60,000 nucleotides of DNA from Apostichopus japonicus (Eukaryota; Echinodermata; Holothuroidea; Aspidochirotida; Stichopodidae), in contig NC_092570.1 of assembly GCF_037975245.1 (NCBI RefSeq), forward strand, positions 12,689,001-12,749,000. Direction: 5' to 3'. A program made the position numbers and the translations under genes. Within the stretch, counting starts at the first letter, position 1. Every line of letters begins with the position of its first letter. This document shows positions 25,306-38,236 of the stretch, one piece after another. Below the pieces are notes generated by a model. The model had not been told where the DNA came from, made no database searches, and saw only the letters and a list, made by a program, of their open reading frames with translations.

Positions 25306-28300
25306 GTAAGTCAACGTTTGTACAGAATTCATCGAGTTATTTCAGATGAATTGTCAGTCCAGCCGTTTTGCCGAATTACTGAGACGTTACACATAATAAA
25401 TCATGTTAAGACACAACTAATTCAATAAAAAGTTTTATTACACAGAAGGATGAACTATAAGAAGACTATAAGTCAAAGTCATACACTTTAGTTTTATATG
25501 CTTTTATTAAGCAATGATGTCACAGCAAAAGCTATATTGTAAGGTCAGATTTAACTTCCATATATCATAAAAGAAATTTTACTTCGGAAGAAACAACAAC
25601 ACGTATTTACATTTCTCACTCATCATAAAATAGGAGACTGATATCTGTTTTATCGATTATAATGACTTTCCGGTTATAGCAATATAATTAGTGAAAGTTC
25701 CAAGATTATATACTAAAACCACAACTCTACTTCAAAAAGAGCAAGACAACATATAGGGGGAAATGCGCTGTAAAAAAATCATTTGGAAATTAAATTCGTT
25801 GAAATCTTTCAAATAATTTTTTTTTTTTTTAGGAATTCTCTACCTTTATCTGTTCTTTTATATAATAAAATTATGTTCTTGATCTTCCGATCAGATTACA
25901 TCAGGCGTTAATGCAACAGGACCCTAGACGCTTATCCTACACTGCAGAAATTACCGATGTCATCATCCGACGTTGTTAATATACGTCCACAAGCAGCTTT
26001 CTGTTGTACAAGCCCTCACGTTAACTTTGAACTTTGAACCGAAGAGCAAGATGGAGTTTACATTATGGAGGATCTGTACGAAATGAACTATTGTGGGTGG
26101 TGGGTTCTTACAGTACATAAGTATAGGCCATATTACTTAACTATATTTAAGGCATGCTTACTATTCATGGGCTGTTTTCGTAGGCGATGAGGGCTGGCGA
26201 GAGGTGCGAGGATGTGTTAGCAACACCGGGTCCACTTTCAATTAGAGGGCCCTGAAAAATAAAACTTACTTGAGAAACGGTGAAAAGAGGTAAAAAGGGG
26301 TCCTGAGGCCCTTATGTGGCTTTCGATTCCGCCTCTGTGCATGGTATAAGTTTAAGTTCACACTTTTATTTCTCCACCCAAGAGGATAGTTTCCCAAACG
26401 CAGATATCCTTCATAATGTGTATATATGCGTTGATACCTACCTACCACCTTCCAGTACATAGCAAACTCAATGCGTAATCTTTTAAAGGAAATCATGTGA
26501 GCTTAGACTAGTTTTAAATTCTCGCTGACCTTTTTCTTTTTCTTAAATCATTCAGTGGAAAACTGTTATTATCCTTGTCACTTATAAGTGATTTTCTAAA
26601 AGTATCAAATATATATATATATGAGTTTCTCACTACGTAGCATGCGCAGTACCGTTATAGTGAATGGAAAATGTTATATTATAATCACCTCATGTTCCAG
26701 TTACGCCATTATACAGAAGATCACGTAACTTTAGGTTATTGATGAGCCTCGTTCTGCAGGCAATAGTGTGATTAATTAGAATCAGTAGATAAGCCTTCTT
26801 ATGACATCTGTTTTCGCTAACTGTAAACACATAGATCCAGTTATGTTAAAATAAGAAAGTCTCGAGTTTGGAATTATCGATGTTTTCGTGACGCTTAGCC
26901 TCACAAAAATAACACCTGACGAATATTCTCAAATATACGGAAAACCAAACTGCTGTTAAAAATCATTTTAAGATAACTTATTTCATGTCTCACATTATGT
27001 ATACTATGATTTGAGTATAAGAATAAAGCAGAAGCAGACATGTTTATTGTATGTGTATGGCATCGGATTTCTCAAGAACTGTAAGTTTTGGTAAATAAGT
27101 ATGTGCAGGTATATCGCACATCAGGTACAAATGGACCTTTACTGCACTATAGCATGCAGAGCCCAAATCAGTGTTAGACTCACACGTTATCAATCAATCA
27201 ATAGTCATAAGCCAAATTGGCCCGTTGACCTCCCCGAAGATTATAAACAATCTTAGGTTTTTAAGCTTTTATGATGTTAATCCGGTGCCTGCCATCTTCG
27301 AGTTTCAGAAGAGAACAGCCATCGCCACGTTAGTAATAACGCAATTAAACACATAACAAACTTTGTCATTTGACTGTATATCGACCAAGATAATATTATG
27401 TATTTCATTGACACAGATATTGCTACAGTAGGTGGGGAATGTGGAAAAGCAAAGGACAACTGATTCGGGACATTAATGTGTATACTCTTTTACTGTTATG
27501 TTATGTCGGATAACTAAAATTCCAAAGTTGGAATTAATTCTCCATATTTGAAAAAGAGAGAAAGAAATTAGATAGATGTTAATTGTTAGATTACATCATA
27601 TGATATATAAGGAATATATTGCAGGGTCATGTGACGTCTCCTATGTGACCTGCTTGAAATGTTAAACGTATTATACTGTTTTTTTTTCAAGTTGTAGAGA
27701 CAATGATTGGATAAGAAGTTCAATATTTATGAAATCTACTCAAAACTTCAACATTTCCCGTCAACCGCAGATAATGGTGCTTTACATTCTTACTGTGTAG
27801 CAATTAAAGAGAACCGTTTTGAATTAGTAGTCAATTGTACACACCACAAGAAGGGTCACAAGTAGAGGAATATTCTCGTAGATGCTACAACTCAGCCGTT
27901 TCATTAGTTTTGCAATGTATTGAGAGCATTAAACTTCATATGTATTACCATTAATGATAAGCACTCAATCGCCCTATAGTAGCCCGGTGTATGCATGTAT
28001 GTTACCATCAAACTAATAATATAGGCCTATAGTTGTATACTTCATATTCTACTAGGCACATGAAGTGGGAGGCAGGGGAAGGGATGGGGATCGTTATCGT
28101 CAATTTCCAACTATATCAATGGAATAAACGTTTTCCTCATTAAAAAGTTACATAAGACAGTGATACAGAAAGAAGTCAATATGAGATTCCTTCAATATCG
28201 AATCACAGCAATCATTGTCAAATTAAACTATAATTATTCTTAAATTGGCTTCAAGGAATGAAACAAAAAAATGGAGATATATGCTATAAGGGGAAAATAT

Positions 28301-29854
28301 GATAGTTTGTACATTCTGATACATTTCAAGTGAAAATGACGGGGGTTTAACCTTATAAACATTTGCGAGTATAAATAATTTTATCCGGCTATTTTCTCGG
28401 TAACAAAATCACCAAGTATATGAAATACAGGTCATGCTAAACAAAACTTGCCTAACTAATAACTTGCAAGGTAGTTAGGTTTGCAAATGTGATTCTTCCT
28501 GTCTGGACAATTTTTCCGAATTAGGTACATAAAGCATTACTAATGTGTTAGAAATATTTTAAGTAGTTTATACTGCAATATGGTTAATATTTAATACTAC
28601 ACAATAAATTATTAAAATCCGAAGAGGAGGTTACTTCTTGTAAATTAACTATAAAAAGATCATAAAAAGATTATTAGTTTGATACTTTTGCGTGTTGACA
28701 CACATTAAACCTAGGAGGCTTTTAACATGATGAGGTATACTAAGACTTGCTGTTTTGGTGGTAATGTCTACGTGTATGCAATCTCACAGATTAAAGAGAC
28801 CTAAAATGTTGAACACTAAACATTCAAGACTAACCTTTCCTTATAACACAAAATTCCCTAGTATATATTAAGTTTACTCTAGACATTACCATGCAGTAAA
28901 ATAATAAAATATATATATATATATAAATCAGACCTTTAGGCGACATTTCATCTGAAAAATAAGGCACTTACGGACACATTTGACTTAGGGTGACCTATAT
29001 ACTTTCTTTTCATTTGGAACGATACAGTTACATTCTGCAAATATTGTGAGAAGTGGATTAAAGGGTGAACGGAAAATTTTTGTTTTTATTATCGTTCATT
29101 AAAATTGATTAAAATCTAGGTAAAATAGGGTGCATTGAAGATTCTGATATTGAATATATTCGCGTACGGTAAATACAGCACTTAGGGATGTGATATCGGA
29201 ATATTCTACATAAGTCGATGTGTGTATTGTTATTATAAAATCACCTTAATAAACATAATACCCAAAGGAAGAATTAAATAGCTCCTTTAAAGAAAAAAAT
29301 CAAGAAATTGCAGATAAATTGCCGATAATCTACTGTACGCTACCTTTATCTTTTACCGATGAGTAGCCGGTGCTCTACAGCATAACGTTACGCGTTCGGC
29401 CGTCCGGCTAGCTATATGTAAACTTCAATCGTATAGGTACGTAGCTACATGTAGCCTACAGTAGACATAACTCAAACAGTGTTAGGTACAGAATAGATTT
29501 GATAAAATCCATCAAAATCCGGAATTTGTAAGAGTCAAACAGCGCTGGTTGAACGGTAAGTTACACAAATGTGTAGTTTATTAAATGGCAATAGTGGTCT
29601 AGGCTAATTAATATCGAAGCACAAGCTGCTCTTTGGTAGGCTAGTATGTATAGCTGTGCCCCTATAAGTACGTTAGGCTATGCTAATTAGACTATTTTTG
29701 GGGGAGTTATTAATTTTTAAGCCTTTAGTCTTACTCATTGAGGAAATGACGGTTTTAGTCTTATTTGCATTTACATACATTTTACAAGTATTACAATAAT
29801 TGTTCAAACAATTTAATGCTCTATGCAGACCATTCGCGTTTTCAGCTTTTGTAG

Positions 29855-29932
29855 TTCAGGACCTCGAGGAGATTAGCTTTACGCTAACCGGGTTTTCCCT
29901 CTAATGTTAATATATATATAAAGAAAGAAACG
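29855..29932 (+). mobile_element. Retroposon-tail-like sequence in block 1
   Basis: A stretch gagattagctttacgctaa, ccgggttttccctctaa, then a variable A-rich tail (tatatatataaagaaagaaa). The same stretch occurs at about 47,085 and 55,235 with different tails, aaataaataaataaa and aataaagaaagaaagaaa. A constant body with a length-variable A-rich tail suggests the 3' end of a non-LTR retroposon inserted before the duplications. Confidence 0.4.
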
Positions 29933-30677
29933 ACACGACACGAATTCCTGTAAGAGCTATAGGTTTCCACTGACGTAAACGGCAGCGTGTGTAATATTTC
30001 CAGTGTATACGGTACACTATAAGATTAAATATGTGGGACTACCGCAAAACTATCCAAATTCTTATAGGGCCTATATGCTTTACCAACATGAAAGGATTCG
30101 TATATCATATAAGCACTTTGAAATACCATAAATGCAACAAGATAGTTAGTTTGATGAAATATTGATATAATAATTTTTATTTTTAGTATAGGCTGACCTT
30201 TAGAATCGCGGTCCAGTTGATGCACTCATCCATGCCTTACCTCCCATGCCCAGTGCCCCTTTCGGGTAAACATGCACTGGCCTCAGGCGAGGCTGAGGTT
30301 GATAAGACTTGAAATGCCTATATATATGCTATGCTCAACGACCCCAAAAATACTAATAAGAATGTATGGTTCATTGCATATTTCAAATACAACACAGCGA
30401 TAAAGCTATTGTTTAACAGTGACCTGAAAAGAAATGTCATTCAAAATCTTTCAGATTCATTCAGCCTTGTTTGCCTAACGTATAAACGTTAGGGGAACTC
30501 AAACAGTTCTGCGTGGACCTGTAAAAACGGGAATAGCTTAACTTCTTACTTCCTTGTGGCGTTGAGCAGAACCACCGCACATGTGTACAGTATAAGTCAG
30601 TCTCAAGTGAATGGAAAATTATCGCAAACTAACCACCGATTAGAGTTTTTCATCCAGCCCGACTTCAACGTTCCAGC

Positions 30678-32087
30678 ATGGATGTCAATGTGGTTGTATT
30701 AGTTTCATGTTATTTTATAGCCGTATTTTCTACAGCAGAGTGCGTTGTTTTCGAAATAAACGACTATGACTTAAACAGAGTCGTACTGGTTGGTGAATTT
30801 GATATCGTGATGACATGTTCTGCTCCTGAGTTGAATGATCCTCAATTTAAAATTAGCCATCAATCAAACATGATCATCGACAGTCAAGACAATTTCAGGA
30901 TAACTACGTTGATAAAGTCTATAGAGGTGAGGATTACACGTGTACAGGCATTCCACGGTGGAATATACCAGTGTTTGGTGACTGGTGATGGCTCTAGTAC
31001 TTTGACCAACCTGACATTGGATGTCCGATTAGGGAATAGCCTCTACTGTCCACAAAGCAGTGAAACATTAAATGTGAATGAAGGTGAAAGATTGACTTTA
31101 TTTTGTTACTTTCTGTGGAGTGCCGATTCGGGTGATTTCACATCGTTTGACTATATATGGCAAGAAAAGATTGAACCTAATCCCGTTCCTTTAAATAATT
31201 CTACAGTTACTCAAAGTTCAAGTTTTGTTAAAGGTATAGTAATAGCTGTTGTTGGTCCATTCACTGCTGATGACGATAACACAGTATACGAGTGTTCACA
31301 CCTCATGCTTAGCATTAGTGGAGCACAACCATGTTCTGTTGGACCCGTTAATGTAAAGCCAAGGCCATCTGACACTAGATCTCAAACTCCAACCTTGCAA
31401 CCAGTGACCGTTCCAGCAACATTAACACCGATGAGATTATCATCGCCTCCTTCCACTACAACTACCTATCAACTACCCATCGGACCTGCGAAAAATACAC
31501 CAACATCATCACCACCACCATCATCATCATCACCACCATCATCATCCTGGGTACGGAAAGATATTACTGAAGAACCAATGAATAACTCTACTAAGACACC
31601 AGTAGTGAAAAATAAAAACATTGTTATCATTCTTTTATCTATTGTTGTGATAATACTCGCAATTGTCATTACAATTCTTCTTTGTCATAAAAGTCAATGT
31701 AAAAGGAATAAGAGAAAGGAGATGAAAAAGGAGGAGGGTGAATTTCAGCTGAGAGGACATCCTGCATCAAATTCAATACAAGGTAAGGATGAAGACGGAT
31801 ATATTGAGCCCAACCCTCAATTTGTAAATCATATGAGTGGAAGAAGTGACGTCGGTGTTGCCATGGCGACTGGTAGCTCTTCTATAATACGTCATGATTA
31901 CGAACACAAAATAATAGGAATAAAGAAGAAAGAAGATGATCAATCGTACGAGGAGGTGAATCATCAACATGGAATGTCTGAACATAACAGATGTGCTGAA
32001 CTAACTGAACTTGTAGGTGACCAAGACTATGAATATTCAGCGACAAACAGAGAAGAAGATAGGAAAGACTACGAGACAGTACAATAA
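30678..32087 (+). CDS. Two-Ig-domain type I membrane receptor, copy 1 (full-length tail)
   Basis: A single uninterrupted exon of 469 codons. Residues 1-21 are a signal peptide. Ig domain 1 spans about 22-117 with paired Cys47 and Cys99 (GGIYQCLV) but no Trp after the first Cys. Ig domain 2 spans about 122-227 with Cys143 and Cys206 plus an extra pair, Cys124 and Cys219. A Ser/Thr/Pro-rich stalk (about 228-312) follows, then one membrane helix (314-336), a basic stop-transfer (CKRNKRKEMKK), and a tail with tyrosines in YIEP (375), YEHK (408), YEEV (424), YEYS (451) and YETV (465). This fits a cell-surface recognition receptor signalling through SH2-type adaptors; the ligand is unknown. The start was chosen because all three copies share it. 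The stop codon overlaps an AATAAA. Confidence 0.85.
   Translation: MDVNVVVLVSCYFIAVFSTAECVVFEINDYDLNRVVLVGEFDIVMTCSAPELNDPQFKISHQSNMIIDSQDNFRITTLIKSIEVRITRVQAFHGGIYQCLVTGDGSSTLTNLTLDVRLGNSLYCPQSSETLNVNEGERLTLFCYFLWSADSGDFTSFDYIWQEKIEPNPVPLNNSTVTQSSSFVKGIVIAVVGPFTADDDNTVYECSHLMLSISGAQPCSVGPVNVKPRPSDTRSQTPTLQPVTVPATLTPMRLSSPPSTTTTYQLPIGPAKNTPTSSPPPSSSSPPSSSWVRKDITEEPMNNSTKTPVVKNKNIVIILLSIVVIILAIVITILLCHKSQCKRNKRKEMKKEEGEFQLRGHPASNSIQGKDEDGYIEPNPQFVNHMSGRSDVGVAMATGSSSIIRHDYEHKIIGIKKKEDDQSYEEVNHQHGMSEHNRCAELTELVGDQDYEYSATNREEDRKDYETVQ
31500..31548 (+). repeat. Coding CAT/CAC/CCA microsatellite in the stalk
   Basis: A trinucleotide-like run of atc/acc within Ig-receptor copy 1 encodes a Ser/Pro-rich patch (SSPPPSSSSPPSSS). 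Copies 2 and 3 lack it and instead carry other residues around KTLNV, so stalk length and composition differ between paralogues. Confidence 0.8.
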
Positions 32088-32744
32088 AGAATTAATGATA
32101 AACAGCAACAATCGAACACATACCTGTAAATGATGATTGTATGCTACTACAAACCTGGATAATATTCTATACCAACTCGATGGAGATATGGTCACGCGTT
32201 TATAACCGAAAGCCTGGTATATCTGAGTGCTGTAACCTACATGCTACTGATGTAGTAAGCGATGGTGATAGCGTATGAGGCGATGATGACAGTAACCAAG
32301 CAGGACGATGGTCCGGGTGCGACAGATGTAAATATTAGGAAACCTTTTCAATAGTCATTGGTGAAAGTTATCACATGTATTGGAAGCAAATATGTCATCT
32401 AGTTATTATTGATCATTACAAGTAACATGATACCCTTATGGCCCAGGTCCGAGAGATGTACATAGTAGGAAAACTTATCAATAGTGCGACAGTAGCACAC
32501 ATGGTTGAGTCTACATGTAGACAAGGCCATTGAGGAAGGATGTGTCTCTTTACTGGACAATTTTCATTTTCATGTTCACGAACATTGTCAAATAGGTGAA
32601 AGTGATCACATGTGTTGGAAGCAAATTTATCATCTTTTTATTACTGATCAATAGAAGTGACGTTATACACAGATAAAAAATCCAGGAATGATTCGCCGGA
32701 CAAGAAAATAAGATCATATCTTTTAAAATTTACTCAAAGAATTT

Positions 32745-33105
32745 ATGTATGACTGAAAATAATTCCCTCTCAAGTCTGTAAAAAAGCTACGTTTCTAGTA
32801 ATATATACATAAAGTATTGCTTTTTCGTCAGGAAATCGTCAACTTGAAATTGACGACGATAATAAAATCAACGGAAGAAGAAAAACGCACGGATTATGAA
32901 AAATGAAAATGAATTGATGTATGACTGAAAAATAATTCCCTCTCAAGTCTTTAAATAAAGCTACATTCCTAGTAATATATACATCCATACAAAGTGTTCT
33001 TCTTTCGTCAGGAAATCGTCAATATTTCTGGTTGTAATGTATGACATTGACAACGATATTAAATTCAACGGAAGAAAAAACGCACGGATTATGAAAAAAA
33101 ATAGG
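32745..33105. repeat. ~178-bp tandem duplication in the 3' flank of copy 1
   Basis: The sequence from gtatgactgaaaataattcc through cgcacggattatgaaaaa (32,745-32,910) is repeated at about 32,920-33,100 with small differences. Blocks 2 and 3 contain it only once (about 51,500-51,670 and 58,140-58,315), so the duplication is specific to block 1. Confidence 0.8.
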
Positions 33106-33660
33106 TTAGAAGAGAAGTTGCATATAATACATTGTTAGAAGTTGCAACAGTAGCGTGAACATTTAGGATGATGATGTAACATTAGCATTTTGCTATTTTC
33201 AGGTCATATGAATGTGTAATGCTTTTTTTTATTTAGAATGTTCTTATTAAGGCTTTGTATCCGTTGAAATGTATCTATGTGTACATTATTGATCATTCAA
33301 AACTAGCGCCATCTATTTAATTGAGGCGTCAATTACAATAATCGTTAAATACCAACCATAGTAAACAAAAAGTGCTTTAATGGGTTACATGTTGAAATGA
33401 TGTATTACCAGCACGCACCATGAAGGCAAATAACCATTTGTCGTCTACCCTGTCCCCTCCTCCCAATCCCTTTTAAACTCTGATATCAGTAGTCATCGAT
33501 AATGTAATAGTGTATATGTTATTTAAATTGTCTATTTTTGTCCAGTGAAGCTTATTTGTATTTTAAAGTATTTAGACAGCTGTACATTTCAATGTTATTT
33601 CTTTTATTTGTTTATTAATTTAGTTGCAGTAGCAGCTGTAATTTTGGTAGAGTTGGAGGG

Positions 33661-34429
33661 CATTCGTTACACTGCCTAAATCAAAGCGATCTTTTACGCA
33701 ATGAAAATCTGAGGTTGTTAAGAGCATCTATCTTACAAACATCCTAGCAGCAACAACAGCAAATTTATCTCAAAACTCCTAAAATTGTTCTATTTTTGAG
33801 AATTATGACTGATAGCTAGTAGGAAAATTGCCTTAAGAAATTATTAAAGAGATGTTTTGCCATCTTAAGTGTATTGGTATCCTGGCTGGTATTCTTCACG
33901 CTGTTGTGTCAACGAATCCTATTCTATCCAACCGTTGCTGGCCTAGACATTACAAAATTACTCACAGGCCTAGCCATGTTTGTTCAAGTTGTCCCATAAT
34001 AATTGACGAAAGTCGAACATTACTTTTAAGGCCTAGCTATGCTGAAACTGTTGGAAGAGACTACACAAATCGAGATCAACAGCCGATCCAGACAAAAGCT
34101 CGTTAACTCACTGCCAAACTAAGACCATTTTACACAATTATTTCGCATTGGTCATGGTAAAAAATCTAACTAGACGAACTGTCAAGTTTCATAAACGACG
34201 CCTGGTCACAACGAAATTACATCCAACCTGAAATTAATACGACGGGAACCGTCCGATAGACCCACTGTACTACATAAAGCACGTAAACCTTTTTGCACGC
34301 AAAGTAAGGCTTCAGAGCGGCACGTTGAAGCAAATGCAAATGTGTTTGAGTTTTGATTTTTAGATTGTACGGATGCCCATAAGCTTATTTACAATTGCCT
34401 GGTCGGTGTGGTGGGAGATATGGTAGATT
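33661..34429. other. Spacer between blocks 1 and 2
   Basis: Unique sequence with no recognised gene. An 84-codon + strand frame at 33,852-34,106 has no domain, no clear signal peptide and contains aggcctag-type repeat words, so it is not called. Confidence 0.5.
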
Positions 34430-35005
34430 ACAAAAGAAGGTTTCCACATATGGGCGTCTGGTGATTCCAAATGACCTTTGACCTAAATAAAATCTTGTAC
34501 TGAACGTGTCACATCTACATACTGAATATGAGTTTCGTCTAACCCTCCCTTCTTGAGTTATTGTTTTTAAAAGGTGTTCACGATTTCACCTATAGTGACC
34601 CCAAATGGACATGGACCTCCACCAAAACAATAGGGATCTTGACTCAGTGTGGTATCCTTCACACGAAATACGAGATTGATCCAAGCTTTCCTTCTTGAGA
34701 TATCGTGTTTAAAAGGTTTACACAATTTGCCCCCTGGTCACCCCATATGACCGTTGACTTAAGAAAATATAAGCTTTTGTTCCTAAATGTGGTCCTCCTA
34801 CTCGCGAAATATGAGATTGATCCAAGCTTACCTCCTTAAGATATCATGTTAACAAGGTTTCACTATTTGGCCCCTGGTGATTCCAAATGACATTTCACCT
34901 CCCCAAAAAGCGATCGGGTTCTTCTACTCAATGTGGTACTCATATACACCAAATATTACGTTGGTCGAAGCTTTCATTCGTGAGATATCGTTTTAACAAG
35001 CGAAG
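34430..35005. repeat. ~141-bp tandem repeat, four degenerate copies
   Basis: Each copy carries a phrase like gatatcgtgtttaaaaggtt, then ttcac.atttggcccctggtga, ccccaaatgacctttgacct, and gaaatatgagattgatccaa. The gatatc-like anchor recurs at about 34,557, 34,698, 34,839 and 34,983. Related sequence is found at 59,210-59,410 and, more diverged, at 40,210-40,430. Block 2 begins about 35 bp after the last copy, following a short CA-rich run. Confidence 0.85.
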
Positions 35006-38000
35006 CGTCACAAACACACACGCACACACACGCACTCTCTTTTTGCCGAATTACTGAGACGTTACACATAATATATCATGTTAAGACACAACTAATTCAA
35101 TAAAAAAGTTTTATTACACAGAAGGATGAACTCTAGAAGACTATAAGTCAAAGTAATAAACTTTAGTTTTATATGCTATTATTAAGAAATGATGTCACAG
35201 CAAAAGCTATATTGTAAGGTCAGATTTAACTTCCATATATCATTATAAAAGAAATTTTACTTCGGAAGAAACAACAACATGTATTTACATTTTTCACTCA
35301 TCATAAAATAGGAGACTGATATCTGTTTTTATCGATTATAATGACTTCCCGGTTATAGCAACATAATTAGTGAAAGTTCCAAGATTATATACCAAAAATC
35401 CCAACTCGACCCTTCGCCTCCGTCTCCGCTTCTACTTCAAAAAGAGCACGACAACATTTAGGGGAAATGCGCAGATAAAAAATCATTTGGAAATTAAGTT
35501 CGTTGAAATGTTTCATATAGAAAACCATTTTAGGAATTCTCTACCTTTTTCTGTTATTATTTATAATACAATTCTGTTTTTGATCTTCCGATCAGATTAT
35601 ACATCAGGCGTTAATGCAACTGGACCCTAGACGCTTATCCTACACTGCAGAAATTACCGATGTCATCATCCGACGTCGTTAATATACGTCCACAAGCAGC
35701 TTTCTGTTTAACTTTGAACTTTGAACCGAAGAGCAAGATCGAGTTTACATTATGGAGGATCCGTACGAAATGAACTATTGTGGGTGGTGGGTTCTTACAG
35801 TACAGAAGTATAGGCCATATAACTTAACTATATTTAAGGCATGCTTACTATTCATGGGCTTTTTTTGTAGGCGATGAGGCTGGCGAGAGGGACCCGGATG
35901 TGTTAGCCACCCGGATCCACTTTCAATGAGAGGGCCAGGGAAAAAAAACTTACTTGAGAAACGGTGAAAAGAGGTAAAAATGGGTCCTCGTGTTCCTTTG
36001 GGCCCTTATGTGGCTTTCGATTCCGCCTCTGTGCATGGTATAAGTTTAAGTTTACACTTTTATTTCTCCACCCAAGAGAATAGCTTCCCAAACGCAGATA
36101 TCCTTTATTATGTGTATATATGAGTTGATAACTACCTACCACCTTCCAGTATATAACAAACTTCACAACAAAGTCAATGCGTTATCTTTTTAAGGAAATC
36201 ATGTGAGCTTAGACTATAGTTTTAAATTCTCGCTGACCTTTGCTTTTTCTTAAATTATTCAGTGGAAAACTGTTATTATCCTTGTCACTTATAAGTGATT
36301 TTCTAAAAGTATCAAATATATATATGAGTTTCTTACTACGTAGCATGCGCAGTACCGTTATAGTGAAAGGAAAATGTTTTATTATTATCACCTTATATTC
36401 CAGTTATACGCCAATTATACAGAAGGTCACGTAACTTTAGGTTATTGATGGGCCTCGTTCTGCAGGCAACAATGTGATTAATAAGAATCAGTAGATAAGC
36501 CTTCTTATGACATCTGTTTCCGCTAACTGTAAACACATGGATCCAGTTATGTAAAAATAAGAAAGTCTCGAGTTTGAAAGTATCGATCTATTCGTGACGC
36601 TTAGCCGACACACAAATCATACCTGACGACTATTCTCACATATACGGAGAACCAAACTGCTGTTTAAAAAATCATTTTAAGATTATTATTAACTTACTTC
36701 ATGTCTCACATTATGTATACTATGATTTGAGTATAAGAATAAAACAGAAGCAGACATGTTAATTGTATGTGTATGGCATCGGATTTCTCAAGAACTGTAA
36801 GTTTTGGTAAATAAGTATGTGCAGGTATATCGCACATCAGGTACAAATGGACCTTTACTGCACTATAGCATGCAGAGCCCAAATCAGTGTTAGACTCACA
36901 CGTTATCAATCAATCAATAGTCATAAGCCAAATTGGCCCGTTGACCTCCCCGAAGATTATAAACAATCTTAGGTTTGTAACCTTTTATAATGTTAATCCG
37001 GTGCCTGCCATCTTCGAGTTTCAGGAGAGAACAGCCATCGCCACGTTAGTAATAACGCAATTAAACACATAACAAACTTGGTCATTTGACTGTATATCGA
37101 CCAAGATATTATTCTGTATTTCAATGACACAGATATTGCTACAGTAGGTGGAGAATGTGGAAAAGCAGAGAACAGCTCATTCGGGGCATTAATGTGTATG
37201 CTCTTTTATGTTACGTTATGTCGGATAACTGAAAATCCAAAGTTGGAAATAACTCTCCATATTTGAAAAAGAGAGAAAGAAATTAGCTATTTTAATTGTA
37301 AGATATGATATATAAGGAATATATTTACAGGGTCATTTGACGTCTACTATGTGACCTGCTTGAAATGTTAAAAGTATTATACTGTTTTTTCTTTCAAGTT
37401 GTAGAGACAATGATTGGATAAGAAGTTCAATATTTATGAAATCTACTCAAAACTTCAACATTTCCTGTCAAACGCCGAAAATGATGCTTTACATTCTTAC
37501 TGTGTAGCAATTATAAAGAACAGCTATGAATTAGTAGTCTATTGCAGACACCACAAGGAGGGTCACAAGTAGAGGAACATTCTCTTAGATGCTACCACTC
37601 AGCCGTTTCATTAGTTTTGAAATGTATTGAGAGCATTAAACTTCATATGTATAACCATTAATGATAATTAAGCACTCAATCGCCATATAGTAGCCCGGTA
37701 TATGCAGGTATGTTACCAACAAACTAATAATAAAGGCCTATAGTTGTATACTTCATAATCTACTAGGCAGGTGAAGTGGGCAAGGGAGAGGAGAGAGGGG
37801 GTCGCTATCGTCAATTTCCAACTATATCAATGGAATAAACGGTTTCCTCATTCAAAAGTTACATAAGACTGCAGTGATACAGAAAGAAGTCAATGTGAGA
37901 TTCCTTCAATATCGAAGCAAAGCATTCTTTGTCAAATTAAACTATAATTATTCTTAAATTGGCTTCAAGGAATGAAACATAAAAGTAGAGATATATGCTA

Positions 38001-38236
38001 TAAGGGGAAAATATGATAGTTTGTACATTATGATACAATTCAAGTGAAAATGGTGGGGGTTGTAAACATTTGCGTGTATGAATAATTTTATCCGGCTATT
38101 TCCTCGTTAAAAAAATGACCAAGTATAGGAAATACAGGTCATGCTAAACAAAACTTGCCTAACTGATAACTTGAAACTTAGTTACACTGTAAAAACACTT
38201 GGGTCATTTTTTGACCCAAATTTGACCCAGCAACTT

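Larger units (their letters stand above)
25366..33660 (+). repeat. Segmental duplication, block 1 (~8.3 kb)
   Basis: Begins at ttttgccgaattactgagac and ends just after gttgcagtagcagctgtaatt. It aligns by eye with block 2 along its full length and with block 3 from about 27,600 on. It carries Ig-receptor copy 1 near its 3' end; the 5 kb before the gene is AT-rich and non-coding, including an (AT)n run near 28,910. Two short open frames are retained in blocks 1 and 2 (27,171 + and 26,496 -), but this follows from duplication and is not evidence of a gene. Block 1 lacks both large insertions found in block 2. Confidence 0.9.

Noticed and set aside
26266-26496. Minus-strand frame with a homologue at 35,903-36,166
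   Set aside because: Preserved only as part of the duplication; the two copies differ by frameshifting indels and have different ends.
27171-27356. 61-codon + frame conserved at 36,887-37,072
   Set aside because: Its conservation is explained by the recent duplication of the whole block; it has no signal, domain or coding-like substitution pattern that I can see.
31469-31669. Minus-strand frames opposite the Ig-receptor genes
   Set aside because: They are shadows of the real + strand coding sequence.
33852-34106. 84-codon + frame with several cysteines
   Set aside because: No clear signal peptide, no domain and repeat-like nucleotide content; not present in the other inter-block spacer.
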